Source: Kribbella amoyensis (GTDB lineage: Bacteria > Actinomycetota > Actinomycetes > Propionibacteriales > Kribbellaceae). Taken from it: 64,000 nt of DNA. The stretch lies in the NCBI RefSeq assembly GCF_007828865.1, contig NZ_VIVK01000003.1, positions 1 through 64,000 of the forward strand. Reading direction: 5' to 3'. The translations under genes were made by a program, and so were the position numbers. The notes beneath the pieces are model-generated. The model saw nothing but the letters and a program-made list of their open reading frames with translations. It was not told where the DNA came from and did not search any database. This document shows positions 61,298 through 64,000 of this stretch, one piece after another. The stretch's first letter is position 1. Each line of letters begins with the position of its first letter.

Positions 61298-61323
61298 TGT
61301 AATCGTTCTTGTAATCGTTTACA
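61298..61323. promoter_or_regulatory. LacI-type operator with a partial second site
   Basis: TGTAATCGTTTACA (61310-61323) is a near-perfect palindrome of the form TGTAA-nCGn-TTACA with the central CG of LacI-family operators. A second, half-matching copy TGTAATCGTT begins at 61298, so the two sites may bind a tetramer cooperatively. Confidence 0.65.
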
Positions 61324-61465
61324 GATCAGAGATTAGAGCGCCACCCCCACCCCGTCAACACCACCCACCCCGCCACCTGACCCCCACCCACCGCGATCCC
61401 CCACCCTCACCGCACACCCCGCCGCCGCTCCCGCCCCCGCCGCCGCGCTCGCCCCGCCGCCGCCC

Positions 61466-61563
61466 GCCCCGCCGCCGCCCGCCGCCTCGCTCACCCCAGC
61501 TGCCGCCCGCCGCCGCGCTCGCCCCGCCGCCGCCCGCCGCCTCGCTCACCCCAGCTGCCGCCC
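61466..61563. repeat. 43-base direct repeat, 55-base period, in C-rich DNA
   Basis: Copies at 61466-61508 and 61521-61563 are identical over 43 bases and contain CTCGCTCACCCCAGCTGCC. They lie in low-complexity GCC-rich DNA 3' of the LacI operator, with no gene I can support. Confidence 0.75.
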
Positions 61564-61604
61564 TCGCCCCGCTGCCGCCCTCACGGCCGCCCGCCTCGCC
61601 CGCC

Positions 61605-61663
61605 CTCGCCGCCAACCTCCCCGCCGCGCTCGCCCCCTCGCCGCCAACCTCCCCGCCGCGCTC
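61605..61663. repeat. 27-base direct repeat, 32-base period
   Basis: Two identical 27-base copies at 61605-61631 and 61637-61663, beginning CTCGCCGCCAACC, continue the low-complexity block just before the inverted-repeat array. Confidence 0.7.
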
Positions 61664-61680
61664 CCCGCCGATCGGGCATC

Positions 61681-62750
61681 TTTGTGCGCGCCCCAGCCAC
61701 TCTCGGCATCGTCCCGCGACCAACCGACGCACAAAGTCGCCTTCAACCTGCAGAACACACGAGTGCGAGACGAGCCCACGTACGACCGCCCCGGCCGCGG
61801 GCTCGCTTCGCCGACAGCGCGACCTTGTGCGCCGATCAACCACCCCGCCACCCGCGAATCGGTCGGCCGGCGCACAAAGTCGCCGTCCCCGACCACGCAC
61901 GCGACGCGCTCGGTGCGGGTGCGGGTGGTGCTGGTCGCCGCTCGCGCCCTCGGCGCGGAGGCCGCCCGCCGCACCACCGCCCGGCCGCGGTCCTCCTCCG
62001 CCAGCAACGCGACTTTGTGCACCAACCAGCCACCTCACCAACCGCGGACCAACCGAGCGGCGCACAAAGTCGCCGTCACCTACCACCAAGCACGGTGCGG
62101 CGGCACGCGAAGGTACCGGTCGCCGCCCGCGCCCTCGGCGCGGAGACAGCCCGGCGCACCACCGCCCGGCCGCGGTCCTCCTCCGCCAGCAACGCGACTT
62201 TGTGCACCGATCAGCCACCTCACCGCTCGCGAAACGGCTGGGCTGCGCACAAAGTCGCCCTCACCGCTCGCGAAACGGTCGACCGGCGCACAAAGTCGGC
62301 GTCACCGAGCACCAAGCGCAGCGCGATGACACGCGAGGGTACTGATGACGCCCACGCTCTCGCCACGCGAACCTCCCCGCGTACAAGCCCGCGGCCGCAG
62401 GCTTGCTCCGCCGGCAGCGCGACCTTGGGCACCGATCAGCCACCTCACCGCTCGCGAAACGGCTGGGCTGCGCACAAAGTCGCCCTCACCGCCAGCAAGA
62501 CGGCCGATCGGCGCCCAAAGTCGCCCTCACCGAGCACCAAGCGCGGCGCGATGGCACGCGAGGGTACTGATGGCGCCCACGCTCTCGCCGCGCGAGCCTC
62601 CCCGCGTACCAGCGCGCGGCCGCAGGATCGCTCCGCCGGCAGCGCGACCTTGGGCACCAACCAGCCACCTCCCCGCCCGCGAAAACGGCTGGGCTGCGCA
62701 CAAAGTCGCCCTCACCGCCAGCGAAACGGCCGATCGGCGCCCAAAGTCGC
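61681..62750. repeat. Array of inverted-repeat units GCGACTTTGTGC / GCACAAAGTCGC
   Basis: About 1.07 kb of non-coding DNA carries six units, each with a left arm related to GCGACTTTGTGC and a right arm GCACAAAGTCGC some 40 bases later. Left arms are at 61681 (partial), 61819, 62009, 62194, 62419 and 62644; right arms at 61729, 61872, 62062, 62247, 62472 and 62698, with extra right-arm variants at 62288, 62513 and 62739. From 62194 the whole module repeats every 225 bases, including a shared intervening segment. Some arms drift to TTGGGC/GCCCAAAG together, keeping pairing. Open frames here are repeats of each other and show no coding signature. I know of no named family matching this. Confidence 0.7.
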
Positions 62751-62777
62751 CGTCACCAACAGCACACGCGCGGTGCG

Positions 62778-62877
62778 GGGTACGCGGGGGTCGGTGCGGG
62801 TACGCGGCGTGGGTGCCGGGGGTACGCGGAGGTGGGTGGTGGGGTGCGGGGTACGCGGAGGTGGGTGGTGGGGTGCG
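62778..62877. repeat. G-rich tandem repeat with four GGGTACGCGG modules
   Basis: GGGTACGCGG occurs at 62778, 62798, 62820 and 62849; the last two form an exact 29-base repeat (62820-62848 and 62849-62877) including GGTGGGTGGTGGGG. It directly follows the inverted-repeat array and lies just 3' of the potassium-channel gene. The G-runs on the plus strand could form a quadruplex. Confidence 0.75.
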
Positions 62878-62886
62878 GGTTGGGGG

Positions 62887-63960
62887 TTACTCGTCTTCGT
62901 TGTCGGCGCCGGGGCGTTCTGCCCAGGGGGTTTCTTTGGCGGGGCGGACGACGATGAGTTTGTCGCCGGCGGCCAGGACGGAGACGTTGGAGTCGTAGTA
63001 CCGGTAGACGGTGCCGTCGCGGACGACCGAGACGACGCGGTCCGGGACCGAGGACGGGGGCTTGCCCACCTCGCGGCCGAGGACGGGGCGTTCGGCGACC
63101 TCGAGACCCTCGCCGTAGGTGAGCAGGTCCTCCATCACCTCGCCGAGGTTCGGGCTGACCGCGGACAGGCCGAGCAGCCGGCCGACCGCCTCGGAGGAGG
63201 TGACCACGGCGTCCGCGCCGGACTGGCGCAGCAGCGGGACGTTGTCCTCCTCGCGAACCGCGACCACGATGTGTGCGGTCGGGTTCAGCTGCCGGACGGC
63301 CAGGGTGACCAGGACGGCGGAGTCGTCGCGGTCCGTGGTGACGATCACCTCGCGGGCCGTCATCACCTCGGCGCGGCGCAGGACGGTCCGGTTGGTGGCG
63401 TCGCCGTGGAAGGCGGCCATCTGGTCGTTGCCCGCGTCCCCGATCGCCTGGGCGCGCGGGTCGATCACGACGATGGCCTCGCGCTTCACCCCGTTGCTCA
63501 GCAGGGTCTGCACGGCCGAGCGGCCCTTGGTGCCGTAGCCGACGACCACGGTGTGGTCCTTCATGCGCTTCCTCCATCGGGAGTCGCGCATGATGCGCCG
63601 ACCCTCGTTCGCCAGGACTTCCAGGGTCGTGCCGACCAGCACCACCAGGAAGGAGATCCTGAGCGGCGTGACGATGAAGGCGTTCACCAGCCGGGCGGCG
63701 GGCGTCACCGGAGTGATGTCGCCGTACCCGGTCGTGGTGAGCGTGACGGTCGCGTAGTAGATGCTGTCGATCAGGTCGACGTGACCGTCGTAGGTGTCCT
63801 TGTACCCGTCACGGTCGACCGCCACGATGAGCACCATCACGGTCAGCAGTCCCAGCGCGATCAGGAAGCGGCGGAACAGCTCCAGGACCGGCGAGCGAGT
63901 GCTCGCGGGCAGGTTGACCAAGAGGCCGTGGGGGTTGCGTCCGGTGGGCAAGGCTGGCAC
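62887..63960 (-). CDS. Two-helix potassium channel with RCK (TrkA-N) domain
   Basis: A 357-residue ion channel protein. The pore has two membrane helices around residues 32-50 and 89-110, with the selectivity filter TTTGYGD at 75-81 preceded by the pore helix IYYATVTLTT. The cytoplasmic RCK/TrkA-N domain begins at about 137 (HTVVVGYGTKGRSAV), with a Rossmann nucleotide motif; the C-terminal TrkA_C-like part (about 275-345) ends in an acidic tail. It should be a tetrameric K+ channel gated by nucleotide or ion binding to RCK. The start is GTG 63960; no strong ribosome binding site is seen and the 5' side is cut by the window end, so an upstream start cannot be excluded. Confidence 0.9.
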   Translation of the reverse strand: MPALPTGRNPHGLLVNLPASTRSPVLELFRRFLIALGLLTVMVLIVAVDRDGYKDTYDGHVDLIDSIYYATVTLTTTGYGDITPVTPAARLVNAFIVTPLRISFLVVLVGTTLEVLANEGRRIMRDSRWRKRMKDHTVVVGYGTKGRSAVQTLLSNGVKREAIVVIDPRAQAIGDAGNDQMAAFHGDATNRTVLRRAEVMTAREVIVTTDRDDSAVLVTLAVRQLNPTAHIVVAVREEDNVPLLRQSGADAVVTSSEAVGRLLGLSAVSPNLGEVMEDLLTYGEGLEVAERPVLGREVGKPPSSVPDRVVSVVRDGTVYRYYDSNVSVLAAGDKLIVVRPAKETPWAERPGADNEDE

Positions 63961-64000
63961 GGGAACGACGATATGGCACCGGCGGCCGATCCATGGAATG

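Noticed and set aside
61681..62750. CRISPR array
   Set aside because: Repeats are inverted arms of 12 bases at irregular early spacing and a 225-base later period, with repeated, not unique, spacers; no cas genes are nearby.
61682..62998. Open frames through the inverted-repeat array, on both strands, including two 70-residue minus-strand paralogues
   Set aside because: They arise because the 225-base period is a multiple of three. They change amino acids freely between copies and match no fold; ribosome binding sites are absent.

Overview
The window is a 64-kb piece of a high-GC actinobacterial chromosome. The composition, GTG/TTG starts, GTGA/ATGA translational coupling, many leaderless-looking genes, ATPase-less sugar ABC operons and very large LuxR/AAA regulators fit a Nocardioidales-type soil organism; a Kribbella-like genome is my best guess, inferred from gene style and not proved here. 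About 50 genes are supported. I saw no rRNA, tRNA or CRISPR array.

Layout. 1-6.1 kb: stress genes (SRPBCC protein, CinA/PncC-type amidohydrolase, hemerythrin, an HSP18-type regulator with a small coupled partner, a small DUF8129-like protein) and a partner-switching pair (MASE1-SpoIIE phosphatase-HATPase plus STAS protein); the sensor is broken by a 1-base frameshift. 6.1-18.1 kb: AraC regulator with divergent SDR, a sugar ABC operon with its own AraC regulator and a divergent FAD oxidoreductase, a LuxR/NB-ARC regulator and a VOC/VOC/DUF1801 run. 18.3-24.7 kb: an extracytoplasmic redox cluster (cupredoxin-like lipoprotein, polytopic membrane protein, DsbA-like protein, VKOR) interrupted by an IS110-family element with a plausible bridge-RNA region. 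24.9-27.4 kb: CmtR-type metal sensor and CtpG-like P-type ATPase. 27.5-39.8 kb: a secreted subtilase with beta-propeller tail, frameshifted by a 5-base tandem repeat, two LuxR/AAA regulators and an acyl-CoA dehydrogenase pair. 39.9-45.6 kb: YCII(DGPF)/MFS/ECF42 unit, then TetR and a divergent ABC exporter. 45.6-61.3 kb: a flavin oxidoreductase and a long catabolic region: LacI, ABC permeases and binding protein, two ADP-ribosylglycohydrolase-family proteins, ribokinase-like kinase, a sugar-hydrolase-like/SUMF1 fusion, CoA transferase and CitE-like lyase, split by a PhoD phosphatase/secreted galactose-binding-like pair on the other strand. 61.3-62.9 kb: a non-coding, highly repetitive region with a 225-base-period array of inverted repeats. 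62.9-64 kb: a K+ channel with RCK domain.

How the genes work together. The 45-61 kb locus looks like uptake of a ribosyl- or sugar-containing compound, hydrolysis of its N/O-ribosyl bond, phosphorylation of the freed sugar and CoA-dependent breakdown of the rest, under LacI control through a TGTAA-nCGn-TTACA operator. The redox cluster looks like disulfide formation outside the membrane. Two of the LuxR/AAA loci share a related 17-base palindrome in their divergent promoter regions, which may be their operator.

The most interesting items are the non-coding repeat array, the IS110 insertion with its candidate guide RNA, the ribosyl-catabolism locus with its hydrolase-SUMF1 fusion, the shared LuxR-locus palindrome, and the repeat-mediated frameshift in the subtilase. 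Two convincing frameshifts and a third possible one mean that base-call errors must be excluded before biology is claimed for them.
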